Origin: Stictocephala bisonia
Lineage: Eukaryota > Arthropoda > Insecta > Hemiptera > Membracidae
Direction: 5' to 3'
DNA length: 64,000 bases
Assembly (NCBI GenBank): GCA_035578905.1
Contig: JAQJVL010000002.1
Span: forward strand, 8,680,717 to 8,744,716
The notes beneath the pieces are model-generated. The model was not told the origin of the DNA. It ran no database searches and was given only the letters and a program-made list of their open reading frames with translations. This document shows, in pieces, positions 1-11,599 of this stretch (the first letter of the stretch is position 1; each line of letters begins with the position of its first letter). The position numbers were made by a program, and so were the translations under genes.

Positions 1-280
1 AATTCCAGGCATTGAGTGCAATTATCAGCAACAACTAATAACTTAGTTTATACGTGACTTAGCATGTGTAAGGCACAACAAATATTAACTTAGTTGATAT
101 TAATGCAATCCTAATTTTAATGATAGTTTGATTATAATATATATAAAAAATTATATTTCCTAGATTAAAAAGTGTTTTTAAGATAACATTTAAATGTATT
201 TAAATTTGTTAAATACTTACTTGAAAATAGTATCTTCCTGTAAATAAAATATATATAGATGCAAACATAAGTAATATTTA
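1..280. other. AT-rich intergenic DNA
   Basis: I see no gene, repeat or motif that I can name in this stretch before the first foldback repeat. Confidence 0.6.
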
Positions 281-497
281 TATAATTGTTAAACATAACA
301 CAATTTAAAACCAATAAAAACTTTATTAGTGAGGCCTTTCGAAAGCAAGGCGATCATCGTCAGAAACATCACAAATAATAAATTGTTGTATATTTATTAT
401 TTGTGATGTGTCTGACGATGATAGCCTTGCTATCGAAAGGCCTCACTAAAAAAATTTTTATTGGTTTCAAATTGTGTTATTTTTAACAATTATATAC
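281..497. repeat. Foldback (inverted-repeat) element
   Basis: About 100 bp at 281-382 are the reverse complement of 395-497, with few mismatches and a loop of about 12 bases. The arms share the block GTGAGGCCTTTCGA. One strand could fold into a long hairpin. It looks like a small foldback or MITE-type element; no target duplication was resolved. Any reading frame across it is a by-product of the repeat. Confidence 0.8.
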
Positions 498-738
498 AAA
501 AAAACCAATACAGCTCCATCTTCAACATAGAATAAGTAATATTGTTGCCACACGTGGCGCGGATATCGTAGGCAGTATGTTATGTTCTTAGTCCTCTTAT
601 ACCGATATTGCTTCCCATCGGTGTGAGGACTATTAGAGAAGATAATGAGTTGTCTTTTGGATGGTGGCAATGGTTCAGTGATGTACAGGGAAGAGAATGC
701 AAGAAGCCAAGCATTAGGCGAAGCTGAAAAAATCAAAA

Positions 739-840
739 CTACGTGGTTCAGATTCTAAGCTAACCTACAACTTAGTTCCCCGGCTATTGGGCTGTTAATA
801 AATGGCCTTCTGAGCATAAGTCAATTTCAGTTTTTTACCA
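739..840 (+). repeat. SINE-type dispersed repeat, family A (partial)
   Basis: CTACGTGGTTCAGATTCTAA, then a block rich in GGGCTGTTAATAAATGG, resembles the reverse complement of 53590-53760. GTGGTTCAGATTC is similar to a pol III B box. Related pieces lie at 5495-5720, 32555-32700 and 62885-63345. I infer a tRNA-like SINE family. Confidence 0.5.
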
Positions 841-2478
841 GACTACATTTCATTCACATTCATTCTACCCTCATGTAAGAATTCATATTTTCTCTAAAAT
901 ATACTCGAGCTCTGTTGGCGTCTCATATCTTAATAATTCTCTGAATAATAATATTAGGTGCAACAGCCTATATTACATAATGGTATAGCACAGCGTGGGA
1001 TGTAACACAGTATTTATTAAATATAAAATGTATGAACATAGCTACATTTTGTAGTATAATGGTATTTGTTATTATTAAAATCAAATTATTTTAAAACTTA
1101 TTTTACATTTTGATGTCTACACCAACATTGAATTTTGTTAGAATATTTCATTGGTGTATGTTTACACTCCTTTAATTGTCATGTCATATTCAATGGGTAT
1201 CAATCGTAGATCTTCTTTGCTTTTGAATCTTCGTAATTATTTTTAAATAGTTTTAAACCAGGAATTGCAGGCTGTAAATTATTTGACACTTTTGTAACTA
1301 TATTTTTCTTCACTTTTAAATGCATCACAAGATTAAATCACTAAAATTAATGTAAATTAAAACCAACTTCAATGATGACAGACTTTATGCTAATTTGCAA
1401 TTTTTTATTAGTTACGTATTCAACCAGTTTTGTCCCGTGAAGAATTTTTTGCAACACATCTGCTTACTAAAAAATTTTTGTAGGGAATGTCCAGGTTTAT
1501 TTAGATATTGGGCTTAAATTTATACTCTTCTTTGCACGATTGTTAGTTTAGATATGGATAAGTTAACAAATCAGAGCAAAACGCTGTCTTCTCTGTCCTT
1601 CCTAGTTTGGTTGATCCATAAACATTTACGACTTCTTTATAACTTATCATTATTTCCTTCGTGTAATAAATGGTAGATGACAAAACATACGTGATATATA
1701 TATGTATATATTTTTTCTTGAGGAGCGTTCATGTCACTACTCCATATGCAATAAAAAATGAAGTTATGACTTGTAAACTTCGTGAACCCATTTGGTCTGT
1801 AGATGTAAAACATGGTTTATTGAAATCGATCACTAACGTTTTCCTTAATTTCATTCTTTTACTGTTAAAAATGTGTGTTGTGTGACGTTCTCTTGTTTTG
1901 TATCCATATAATGTGTTTTATATGAAATTATCTCTCCATAATTTGATTGTGCAGCTGTAAGTAATGTTGTGGCAGTATCTTATATTTGAGTCATTAATGT
2001 AAACATTGATTTTTTTTAAATGTTGATGCGTTAGTATTTTTAATGTATTTTCCGTAAATTAAAATATTGGGTTTTCTGTCGTTTTGCTTTTAGAATGCCT
2101 TTGTCAAAAGGATTTTTGAATATATATTAGTTATTAAATAATTTGACTGTAGAATATATAATAATACAATCTCAATGTTTTTAGCATGTTCTTGGATATC
2201 CGAGAATATATATCTTTTAGCAAGGAAATAATTGTTCGTCTATTTGTACTGTTTGTGTCAATATATTCTCAATTGACACAACTTTACAACAAACTACACA
2301 AATTACAACATTAACAAAAAAAATGTTATAATTTGTTTTGTTCAATTTTTTTAACAAGTATTTTATTATTAAAGAATAATTATGGTGTACCATAAAATAT
2401 TTAGTAGTTATGCGACAAACTGTCATCGCCTAATATGTTTTCATAACTTGACTGTCGTTTATTAAAAATTTGTAGCAC
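841..2478. other. AT-rich intergenic DNA, nothing recognised
   Basis: Short chance reading frames only (for example 1670-1885), with low-complexity composition and no conserved motif. No repeat family seen elsewhere in the window was recognised here. Confidence 0.6.
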
Positions 2479-3341
2479 TTAAGAGGATTCTCTAGTGAAA
2501 TAAGAGATTTTTTATATCTATACAAGTCTTTTAGATATGTGGGCTTATATTTTGAAATAAAATGGTTTCTAGTATTATTGAGTTTTTGAAAAACGTTACC
2601 TGTGTTTATAGATTTTTTAGAAAATTTTAAGTTAAATTTTGAATTTGGTATAGCTAAAAAATTAACAAAGATATTGTAATGAAGTTTGTATTTTTTTGTA
2701 GCCTAAGCATGTATCTAAAATTTGAGGCATGGATAGATATATATCTGTTATAGTTTTTTCTTCATGTAAAACAATTACCAAATTTTAAAAATGTCTAAAA
2801 TTATTGTTCTTTTGTTTTTTAATAAGAAAATAATAATAATTAATAGCAAGTAAACTACCCTAAAAGTTAAGAATATTATGTAGAAAATTATACAAAAATT
2901 TGAAGTTGTTATCATTATTTATTAGGCCTACTAAGATACATCAACTACTGTGGGACTAAACACTAAAAACTAAACTTTCGGGAAATGGCAGTTGAAGATG
3001 AAAATGCCAAAAACTTTTATTAACAATTTTGATTTTAAAGTTATAAACAGGCACATTTCCTCAAATTAAGCACTAAGCAATTTGTTTTTGATGGAGGATC
3101 TTTTTGAACAATAATAGGGTACTTTATATAGGTTTAACGCATATAAAAAGAGTCTAAAAATAATGGGAAATATCGTGATATGGGAGTCAGGCGGTTAAAA
3201 AAAATATTTTTAGTAAAAAATTAATTATAGCTTACAGTATTATTATATTTTTAAATAATAACGTATCTTATAGCAAATAATAATAAACCTTTTTTGAAAT
3301 TTTGTCATTTTTTAGTAAAACTCACTAGAGAATCCTCTTAA
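2479..3341. mobile_element. TTAA-flanked non-autonomous DNA element
   Basis: The segment 2483-3337 begins GAGGATTCTCTAGTGA and ends with its exact 16-bp reverse complement. Both ends are bounded by TTAA (2479-2482 and 3338-3341). A TTAA target duplication is known for piggyBac and Kolobok transposons. No transposase reading frame lies inside, so this is a MITE-like, non-autonomous copy about 855 bp long. The superfamily is undecided because the terminal bases are not diagnostic. Confidence 0.8.
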
Positions 3342-3787
3342 ACGTTGCCGTTAGAAGTACAGTGTCTATTGATATATTCACGAAAGCAACGCAAATACAG
3401 ACGCCGGCTTAAGCGAGTAAGCGCTGAGAATACTGACGCCTAGGTGAGTAAGGGCTGAGAATCTTTACCTGTTTATCTTTACCTCCATCCTACCCTCACT
3501 GATATATTTTACGACTGATCCCAGATCGTTTGACTGGTATTACATTCTCAACTATCCTTCTGATACTGGTCTTGTGTGTGAGTTTTTTCCCCCCTCAGGT
3601 TAAACGCTCAAAGTCTACTGTACGGTATACAAGAAGAACGACTGAAACAACCGAATGACGTATAGTTTTAATAAATATTTTTCCGGACCGTGCTTGGTAT
3701 GTAAGGCAAGCGTATGGCCCATGCACGTTTATTCGAGCAATGAAATAACGTGTTTACGACTTCAACATCTTTATAGGGGGTCGTATA

Positions 3788-5420
3788 CGGGAGGGTTGTC
3801 CTGGACACTCTCTGATACGCAACTTCAGGCATTGACGACTGCCGTTTCCATGGAAATGTTTATTCAATCTGTGGTAATGTCAACTCGCCAGCAGTAAACA
3901 CACAAGCCGCGTTTCGTTCCTTCTTCTTACATCGTCGAATATAACGATACAGCGAGGTTTATCGTAGCTTACACATCTCAGCTTGCTCAAACACGGGAGG
4001 GTTGTCCTGGCCACTCTGCTACGCAACTTACGGCATTGACGACTGCCGTTTCCATGGAAATGTTTATTCAATCTGTGGTAATGTCAACTCGTCAGCAGTA
4101 AACACACAAGCCGCGTTTCGTTCCTTCTTCTTACATCGTCGAATACAACGATACAGCGAGGTTTATCGTAGCTTACACATCTCAGCTTGCTCAAACACGG
4201 GAGGGTTGTCCTGGGCACTCTCTGCTACGCAACTTACGGCATTGACGACTGCCGTTTCCATGGAAATGTTTATTCAATCTGTGGTAATGTCAACTCGTCA
4301 GCAGTAAACACACAAGCCGCGTCTCGTTCCTTCTTACATCGTCGAATATAACGATACAGCGAGGTTTATCGTATCTTACACCTCTCAGCTTGCTCAAACA
4401 CGGGAGCGTTGTCCTGGGCACTCTCTGCTACGCAACTTACGGCATTCACGACTGCTGTTTCCATGGAAATGTTTATTCAATCTGTGGTAATGTCAACTCG
4501 TCAGCAGTAAACACACAAGCCGCGTTTCGTTCCTTCTTCTTACATCGTCGAATATAACGATACAGCGAGGTTTATCGTATCTTACACCTCTCAGCTTGCT
4601 CAAACACGGGAGCGTTGTCCTGGGCACTCTCTGCTACGCAACTTACGGCATTGGTGACTGCCGTTTCCATGGAAATGTTTATTCAATCTGTGGTAATGTC
4701 AACTCGTCAGCAGTAAACACACAAGCCGCGTCTCGTTCCTTCTTCTTACATCGTCGAATACAACGATACAGCGAGGTTTATCGTGTCTTACACCTCTTAG
4801 CTTGCTCAAACACGGGAGGGTTGTCCTGGGCACTCTGCTACGCAACTTACGGCATTGACGACTGCCGTTTCCATGGAAATGTTTATTCAATCTGTGGTAA
4901 TGTCAACTCGCCAGCAGTAAACACACAAGCCGCGTTTCGTTCCTTCTTACATCGTCGAATATAACGATACAGCGAGGTTTATCGTAGCTTACACATCTCA
5001 GCTTGCTCAAACACGGGGGCGTTGTCCTGGGCACTCTCTGCTACGCAACTTACGGAATTCACGACTGCCGTTTCCATGGAAATGTTTATTCAATCTGTGG
5101 TAATGTCAACTCGCCAGCAGTAAACACACAAGCCGCGTTTCGTTCCTTCTTACATCGTCGAATATAACGATACAGCGAGGTTTATCGTATCTTACACCTC
5201 TCAGCTTGCTCAAACACGGGAGGGTTGTCCTGAGCACTCTCTGCTACGCAACTTACGGCATTCACGACTGCCGTTTCCATGGAAATGTTTATTCAACCTG
5301 TGGTAATGTCAACTCGCCAGCAGTAAACAAGCCGCGTTTCGTTCCTTCTTCTTACTTCGTCGAATATAACGATACAGCGAGGTTTATCGTATCTTACACC
5401 ACTCAGCTTGCTCAAACACG
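3788..5420. repeat. ~205-bp tandem satellite, 8 copies
   Basis: Units begin CGGGAGGGTTGTCCTGG near 3788, 3994, 4198, 4401, 4607, 4813, 5014 and 5217, and the last stops at about 5419. Period is 201-206 bp, with few differences between copies apart from 3-6 bp indels. Each unit holds the palindrome TTTCCATGGAAA. The repeated short reading frames on both strands come from the satellite and are not genes. Copies with and without a TTC insertion are interspersed, which suggests unequal exchange. Confidence 0.92.
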
Positions 5421-5494
5421 GTTTATCGTACTTATATTACTTTATCTCTGCGAGTATTGTAAATATTTAAGGGCTTTCTATATTTTTATTTATT

Positions 5495-5720
5495 TATTCC
5501 TAAGACGCCGATCGTAAAGATATTGGCGAATACGAATGAGTTTGTTGAGTGTACATGAGTGAATGTACATGAGTGAATGTACATGAGTGAATGTACATGA
5601 GTGAATGTAGTCGTTGCTATAAACTAACACCGATTATTCCTCAGAAAGTGTCATTAATTAATAGCCTAATGATAAATAAACAGCCGGTGGTTATCAGCTG
5701 ATCCTTCTCAAAATTTTATT
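5495..5720 (-). repeat. Dispersed repeat family A (3' region)
   Basis: The block AAGACGCCGATCGTAAAGAT and the later TTATCAGCTGATCC recur at 32555-32700, 53590-53760 and 62885-63345. In reverse orientation the family ends in CGATCGGCGTTTT followed by A/T-rich sequence, as a retroposon tail would. Confidence 0.6.
5551..5606. repeat. 14-bp tandem repeat x4
   Basis: GTACATGAGTGAAT is repeated four times without change, inside the copy of repeat family A. It is a local expansion of a motif found once in other copies. Confidence 0.9.
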
Positions 5721-6217
5721 TATCTCTGATTGAGATCGAACTGAGAACCTTTAACTTATCAAGTTTGGTTTTTAATAAACTTTGTAACCGACGAAATAAA
5801 TTTCTTTAAAGGCAGATTTTTATAATTTGTGTTCATATACTCTACTTACGGGACGTTCTATGTAATATGAATAAATGAAATGAAACACTCAATAAATTGA
5901 ATTTCGTTATGACGTTCGTTATTTATTAACAAAATTAGTTGTCATCCCACTTTGTACTGTTGTAATAACAACAACAGCTATGCTCGCATTCATAAAATAG
6001 TTAATTAGTTATTGTTTTACTGCTTGTTACATGTTAACTAACTTTTTTGTTGTAATAACTAACCTTAACTGTTTACTTATTAATTAATTGCTATAACGCC
6101 CGATCCGTGATATAAATCATTATAGCGAAACAATAATGACGTCCACCTTTATTTTATTATTACTTACAAAAATATATATTTTATGCAATAGCAGTATTTG
6201 TACCAGTAATTGTTTAG
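5721..6217. other. AT-rich spacer, nothing recognised
   Basis: No gene or repeat that I can name lies between repeat family A and the repeat family B copy at 6218. Confidence 0.5.
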
Positions 6218-6320
6218 TTAGTGAGGTCTGCCTCTACCGTCGGTTTGAACTATATTACATTTACACGGGACTACACTAGCGCTCCAATACTGGACCTCAA
6301 AACAGGTGATAATTTAGGAC
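6218..6320 (+). repeat. Dispersed repeat family B
   Basis: GTGAGGTCTGCC is followed by GGGACTACACTAGCGCTCC. The same arrangement occurs at 42825-42960 (+) and, inverted, at 30690-30830 (-). GTGAGGCC also occurs in the foldback at 281-497, so a MITE-like family is likely. Confidence 0.65.
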
Positions 6321-6435
6321 GCGTAATTTAGCAATAGATAATAAACACGTGTTTATAAAATAAATAATAGGCGTACTCGTAAAAAATATTACATTCGAAT
6401 TTGTAAGTGATAATGAGTATGTCACTCAGAGAACG

Positions 6436-6900
6436 TTGGGGAGGTTACGATTCCGACAGGTCTGCCGGGCGCTAATTAGGCTTCATCTTGTCAAATCCCT
6501 CGTTCTCTCCATCCTCTGTTATTGATTGCCTGCATTTCGAAACAGCATCATGAAAGAGGATACCGAAAGAATCCAAAGAATGAAAAAAACACTGCATGCA
6601 ACGCGATTTAACTACAATCTCTGTAGGTCTTACCATGTGTCTGACTTTCGTGATTCTGCAAATACCAGGATCATTGATGCCATTTGCAGGATTAAAATTT
6701 GTCTTATCCACCGGGTGCTGACAGCGGGCTAGCCAGAATACCTGGCTGAGAAGCTTGTTCGTCGGGTAGAGGTTGCTCTCCGCGACATTCGACCGTATAA
6801 CCAGCTTTAGTTTCCAAGGGTAAGGCTGTAAATTGGCAAAAGAAGGTTCTAATATTTTGCTCAACAGTTGTATAACGATCTCCTCTCTTGTAAACATTAA
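6436..6900 (+). pseudogene. LINE reverse-transcriptase C-terminal fragment
   Basis: Read on the + strand, the translation has the pattern found after the catalytic palm of non-LTR reverse transcriptases: LHLVKSLVLSILCY, then ERIQRMKKTLHATRFNYNL and YHVSDFRDSAN. It continues past in-frame stops to LRDIRPYNQL and a QQLYNDL tail. At least three stop codons break the frame, so this is a relic. The 156-codon frame on the opposite strand (6472-6942) is its shadow. The clade is not assigned. Confidence 0.75.
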
Positions 6901-7714
6901 ATCTGCAACTGTTAAAAATAAAAAAAAGTAAATTACTGTCAAAAATACCAGTAATAATTAATTAGGCATTCTACAGGCCTATAAAGTTAATTATCAACTG
7001 TGTACAATCATAATTCATAGGGGACAGTGTGACAATGAGTTATTGTGAAAAACGTTGTAAAATTGCAGTCGCTCACAATAAAGACAGTTTTATTAATTTA
7101 TGCTTAAAAGCTGTTTATTATTATGAAAATCGATTATGTTTGATTTCAATTTACAAATTATAATTATTTAGTTTAATAAGTTAAGCAATTTTAATCAGTT
7201 ACAATGACCGGGTAGATGAGCTTGCGCAACACTTCGTATATCTCATGTTGAATCAGCTTTACCATAGAAAAATAAATATGTAAATTAGACTATACTGCTA
7301 TGGACCAACAAAGTCCGAAATAATAAGGCGGCCTCACTTTGTACTTTTACTCGCTCTCACTGATTAACTAAACTGCATTTTCAGATTTATATTACCAGAA
7401 AAACTCTAAACACTTGAAATTAACTACTATTATCTACAGTAAGTAATGTTACGCATCATAATTGATTTAGTGTTCTCACAATTGCTGCCACTGTCCGTGA
7501 ACAGCTATTGTTTAACACGGGCACTTTTACTGCAGGCTGAAAACACACTTCCACTGGACTGATACTGACTGACTGGTCGAATGCGGGGTGCTTTATATAG
7601 ATCGCCGCTGCGAGTCTAGATGTTTCCAGATGTGTTATTCGAGATATTTCCGGAAGATAATAACCGTGTTCCTAACAATACGTACCTTGAGTAGAACAGT
7701 GTCGTATGGTCTCC
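6901..7714. other. AT-rich spacer, nothing recognised
   Basis: No coding signal and no repeat that I can match elsewhere in the window. Confidence 0.5.
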
Positions 7715-8130
7715 TCTTCAGTTATTTTTTAGAGAGATTACGGATAAGCTGCAACGGCGATTCTTAAGACTTGTAAGGTGTGAGACTTGGATTTGAATAT
7801 CGAGAAGAACTTGTGCAAAATGTTCTTTCACTTTTGGACCTTCCTTCCCTTGAATCAAGGCGCTTCAATCAGTATGCTGTTTATATAGAAGCTGGTAAAT
7901 GGAATATCCGACTGCCCTGATCTCCCGGAGAGAATTCACTTCAGAGTACCTTCTAGCACAAGATCTAAAGCCCTCTTTGCAAAACCCTCTGTAACTACCT
8001 CTTACGCCGCAAATAGTTCCATGGTACGAGTTCAGCATCTGGGTAACACACTTCCAGACCACATCGACTTTTTCTACTCATCAACTGCATCTTTTAAATC
8101 CTCACTTCTATCTCTACATCAATAATTTCC
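7715..8130 (+). pseudogene. LINE reverse-transcriptase 3' fragment
   Basis: The + strand encodes, in two frames, the C-terminal region of a non-LTR retrotransposon ORF2. DKLQRRFLRLVRC and LDLPSLESRRFNQYAVYI come first. After a frame change, FRVPSSTRSKALFAKPS, LGNTLPDHIDFF and ASFKSSLLSLHQ follow, then a stop near 8126. Such R-x-P...LP...SFKSxL endings are common in Jockey/CR1-type elements. Frameshifts and stops make it a pseudogene. It may belong to the same insertion as the relic at 6436, but the join is not visible. Confidence 0.7.
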
Positions 8131-11002
8131 CCCTCATAAGTTCTGTGCTGAATTGTGTCCATTTTAGAAATTTCCATTACTATTGTCATACTTGTTTATT
8201 ATATCTGATTTCATTTTTATTTATATTTTCTATCAATGTTATATAACACAATTAGAATATGCATGTTGTACTTTTAATGTTCTTTGTAATTAAATCACGC
8301 AAAAGAAATAAGAAAACATTTATTCCACAATAAAAAAAATCAATAACAATAAAACTATGTATATATTGTAATACGAAAAAAGCTCTTACTATATTAAATG
8401 AATGGAATAGCAGGTACCGTTGTATGGCACATAAGGGAAATTCACACTGGCCTTATCAGTTTTGGCGTGACCAGCCCGTGATCCGACCAACTAATTCCAT
8501 TAGTTATAATTACTTATAGTGGGTCGTCATCCGCTAAATATTCACTAAAAGCACGGACTGTTGAGTTTAAACTACGTAATATGCGACTGAACACGTTTAT
8601 ATATAGTAACATAAGTACAACTGTTTTGCAATGTTTGGTAAACAGTTAGTTGATAATAATTATTTATGTCGTGATTTTATGAATTATATTTATATGAATT
8701 TGTTATTCACGTTCGGACTGCGAATCGGACTCGGAAACTACAGTCCGCCGATGCGTTGACGTTTTTGTGCCTAAACTGGATTTATTCTTTCACAATGAGC
8801 TCTCTTTCACTAGACCACGTTGTTCCGGTTATTTTACCTCTAGGACCAACGTTCCAATGAAATAGTTTTGCCTGTATATGTTCCTATTTGAAATGTCAGT
8901 TTGAACATAGGCCTATTATTTGTTGTTGTTGTTGTTGATATTAAACATTTTTCAAGACACATTGAAGACATAAGTAATAGAGAATTGTAAAGTTAGTTAG
9001 TTTTTGTACTGGGATTACTGTAAATCGCTATCACAGTAAATCGCTGTTTTCACTAGTGTAGACCTCCCACCTCCCGGTTCCAACGTAAGTAAAAATCAAA
9101 ACGAGTTACTGAACAAGGCGAAAATTTATTGAGCCAACATTATTATGTAGAAAGATATATAATTAGTTATAAAACCTCCTAATTACAATTAGAGGTTATA
9201 AAATACATAATATTATAACGTCGCAAAGTTGGAAGAATGCAATATTCCCGTAATTGGAAGTTTTTACGGTGTTTTGGCATGTCACAGACTGTTTAATTAG
9301 AGCCAGTAGTGGACGTGTTTGTTCTGTATTTGTCGGTCTAGTTATCACACCGTCAACCACACCATTGTGAATAAAATCGGAAAATTAATCTCATTTTATT
9401 TGTAGTTGCTTCAAATAAAGTGGTTTTGAAAATTTATTTAGTTAGTGATACTTAACTAAGAAGTTATCTATTTGGGTTGACGATTACCTTTAGTTAAATC
9501 GTCATTGTTGTTGGTTGTTGTGGTTTTTTTCCCTTTTAGAATAAGATTATCTTTGTTAGCATACTGTTTTAGCTATCTTGTTTTCTTATAATTTAAAACG
9601 AGGATTTTTAATTTTTGGGGGGTTTTCGACCTCGATAAATTGATTGGCACCGGTCTCAACCCTGGGAACTAGACTAGACGTCCCGTGTTAACGACTTCTA
9701 GCAGAAAAACAATATGAAACCATTATCGACTTGTAGCAGAAAGTGGGGTATCAAACTATAGTATTTATCTCCTAAATCATATTATACCATTACATTTTGG
9801 AAGAGACAACATTTAAGGCTCTGCACCCCTCCCCCCTCCCAAATGAAGAATATACTCAAATACCACAAATTGGTTAATGTTAAACTAATACACCCAAGTG
9901 GGGTATCAAATTAAAGTTATTCGTTTCTTAATTACTAATATACCATCAGATTTTAGAGAAGTTTATGTTTATAATTAGAAAATACTATGTTTATGAGCTC
10001 TACTGGCCCAAAAATAAAAATTTATGGTCATAACAGAGTGCCTTGGTGAGGCCGCAGACCGTACTTTCCCCCGCGAGGGGCTAAAGGTAAATATGAAATG
10101 GTAGCTACGAAATGTATCAATAAACTACAAGGTAGAGCAACAACGGACGATCCTCAGGATTCTCTGGGAGATATGGACTCTAACTTTTTAGTTTGCAAAA
10201 TTCAACTGAGCGAAGCTCGGTCTCCCGGTACTAATTTATTTAAACTGTATAGTTCGTTAATTTTATTATTTAATAGTAATTTATATATTCTTCTTTAATT
10301 TAATCGGAGTTGACTTAAGTTAATCCTAACTTCACCATTTAATAGTCTTATTTAATTTCATTACACAGACTTTTGAATTGACTCAAACATACAGACGGAA
10401 ATTTTCATACTAAATTTGAAGACATAATTATTCTTTAATCCAACTTTAAAGGTGTTGCAAATGATGGTGGGTTTACCAAAAGGGACAACTGGTTAACTTG
10501 GTCATAAATAATTACAGTTTAGTCGGCGTGTATTCAATGGTTCGGCCATTCAGCACAATTACCGCGCTAACAGAATCAGCACCACACCGCCCCCTATTGG
10601 ACCAGCTGCTGATTCCATAAGTAAAGCAACGTTTATGCCATCGTTAACGATGCCACTTCGTTTTTAATCAATTTGCAATTTTTAATGCCTAATTTAATTG
10701 ATTTTTTAAAATAGTTATTTCCCATATTTGTACTTTAAAATACATAATTGTTATTTTGTATTTTAATATAGAAGTATTATTTTTAGTCTGTTTATGGTAA
10801 AAACATTGTGATTTGAGTGATAAAAGACGTTGGCACAGTAAGGCCCAAACATTTATTTTTTATGGATGTAAAATTTAGAGTTTTTACTTCTCGGGACAGT
10901 GCTAAATTTTAAATGTGATCCTGCAATTTTAGAGGCGTATTTGGGACGAAAATATCTGATAACCTATCGATTTGTCAGACAATATTTCTGACATAGAATC
11001 TG
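8131..11002. other. AT-rich intergenic DNA with degenerate repeats
   Basis: No gene recognised. A degenerate duplication built around GTGGGGTATCAAA lies at about 9740-9815 and 9896-9965. A small block (10040-10240) with GCGAAGCTCGGTCTCCCGGT looks like the end of an old transposon. The reading frame at 10098-10298 is not conserved with anything I know. Confidence 0.5.
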
Positions 11003-11028
11003 TTTTTTTTTTTTTTTTTTTTTTTTTT

Positions 11029-11355
11029 GAAGTTATACTTCTTTGCGCCCGTTAGACACTTTGGGATGGGATGTTGGTCGAGAAACCGCGTCACGCTGAA
11101 AAGTAAGAACAAATTTTTAAGAACTATCGATTAATCGATTGTTAATCGAAGAAATTACTGATAATGATAATATAGGTGTATAATATAATAATGAAGTCAC
11201 GTATAATATATTGAAGATAAATATATTGAATAATATTGAAAAATGTCTTATATTTCATTTATATATCCTGTCTGTTTGTGTGCGTGAGTGGGTGTATGAG
11301 AATGGCCAAAGAAGTATAACTTCCACCGTGTGGTCCGACGCACACCCAATTTTTT
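11029..11355 (+). repeat. TIR-bearing ~326-bp repeat, unit 1
   Basis: The unit follows a run of 26 T. It begins GAAGTTATACTTCTTTG and has the inverted copy CAAAGAAGTATAACTTC near 11307-11323, then about 32 bp of linker. A second unit begins at once at 11356. It is interrupted at 11371 by the giant palindrome and resumes at 29927. The two units are almost identical, so the target was a tandem dimer of this miniature element. Confidence 0.88.
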
Positions 11356-11365
11356 GAAGTTATAC

Positions 11366-11371
11366 TTCTTT
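11366..11371. repeat. Left 6-bp target-site duplication TTCTTT
   Basis: TTCTTT directly precedes the palindrome and is repeated directly after it at 29921-29926. Removing the insertion and one copy restores the start of a repeat unit exactly as in unit 1 (GAAGTTATACTTCTTTGCGC). Confidence 0.9.
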
Positions 11372-11399
11372 AGTAGTATAATATGGGAGTTCTGACTCA

Positions 11400-11580
11400 A
11401 AGTGACGTCACGTCAGACCGCTACCAGGACAGGGTCAAAGGTCACCGCTAATCTGTTATCAGCCACGTGTTGACCTTGAGGTCAAGTTTACTATTGTTTA
11501 CAACTGTTATCAGCCACGTGGTGACCTTGAAGGTCAGTTGGGCTAGGTCAGTGTTGTTTTGGTGTGACGTCACGCCGTTT
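11400..11580. promoter_or_regulatory. Subterminal block dense in binding-site-like motifs
   Basis: Just inside the end lie two CRE-like TGACGTCA sites (11403-11410, 11565-11572). There is also a duplicated module CTGTTATCAGCCACGTG (from 11453 and 11504), each followed by TGACCTTGA, the reverse complement of the nuclear-receptor half-site TCAAGGTCA. The block is more GC-rich than the rest of the arm. It may bind a transposase or carry a promoter; this is inference. A mirror copy lies at about 29712-29892. Confidence 0.45.
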
Positions 11581-11599
11581 TCGCGCGCTAATATCAGCT

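Noticed and set aside
3655..5517. Several 60-120-codon frames with a repeated NTGGLSWAL...CRFHGNVYSICGN pattern
   Set aside because: They follow the ~205-bp satellite and shift frame from copy to copy, on both strands.
6472..6942. 156-codon - strand frame
   Set aside because: It is the antisense of a LINE reverse-transcriptase relic recognised on the + strand.
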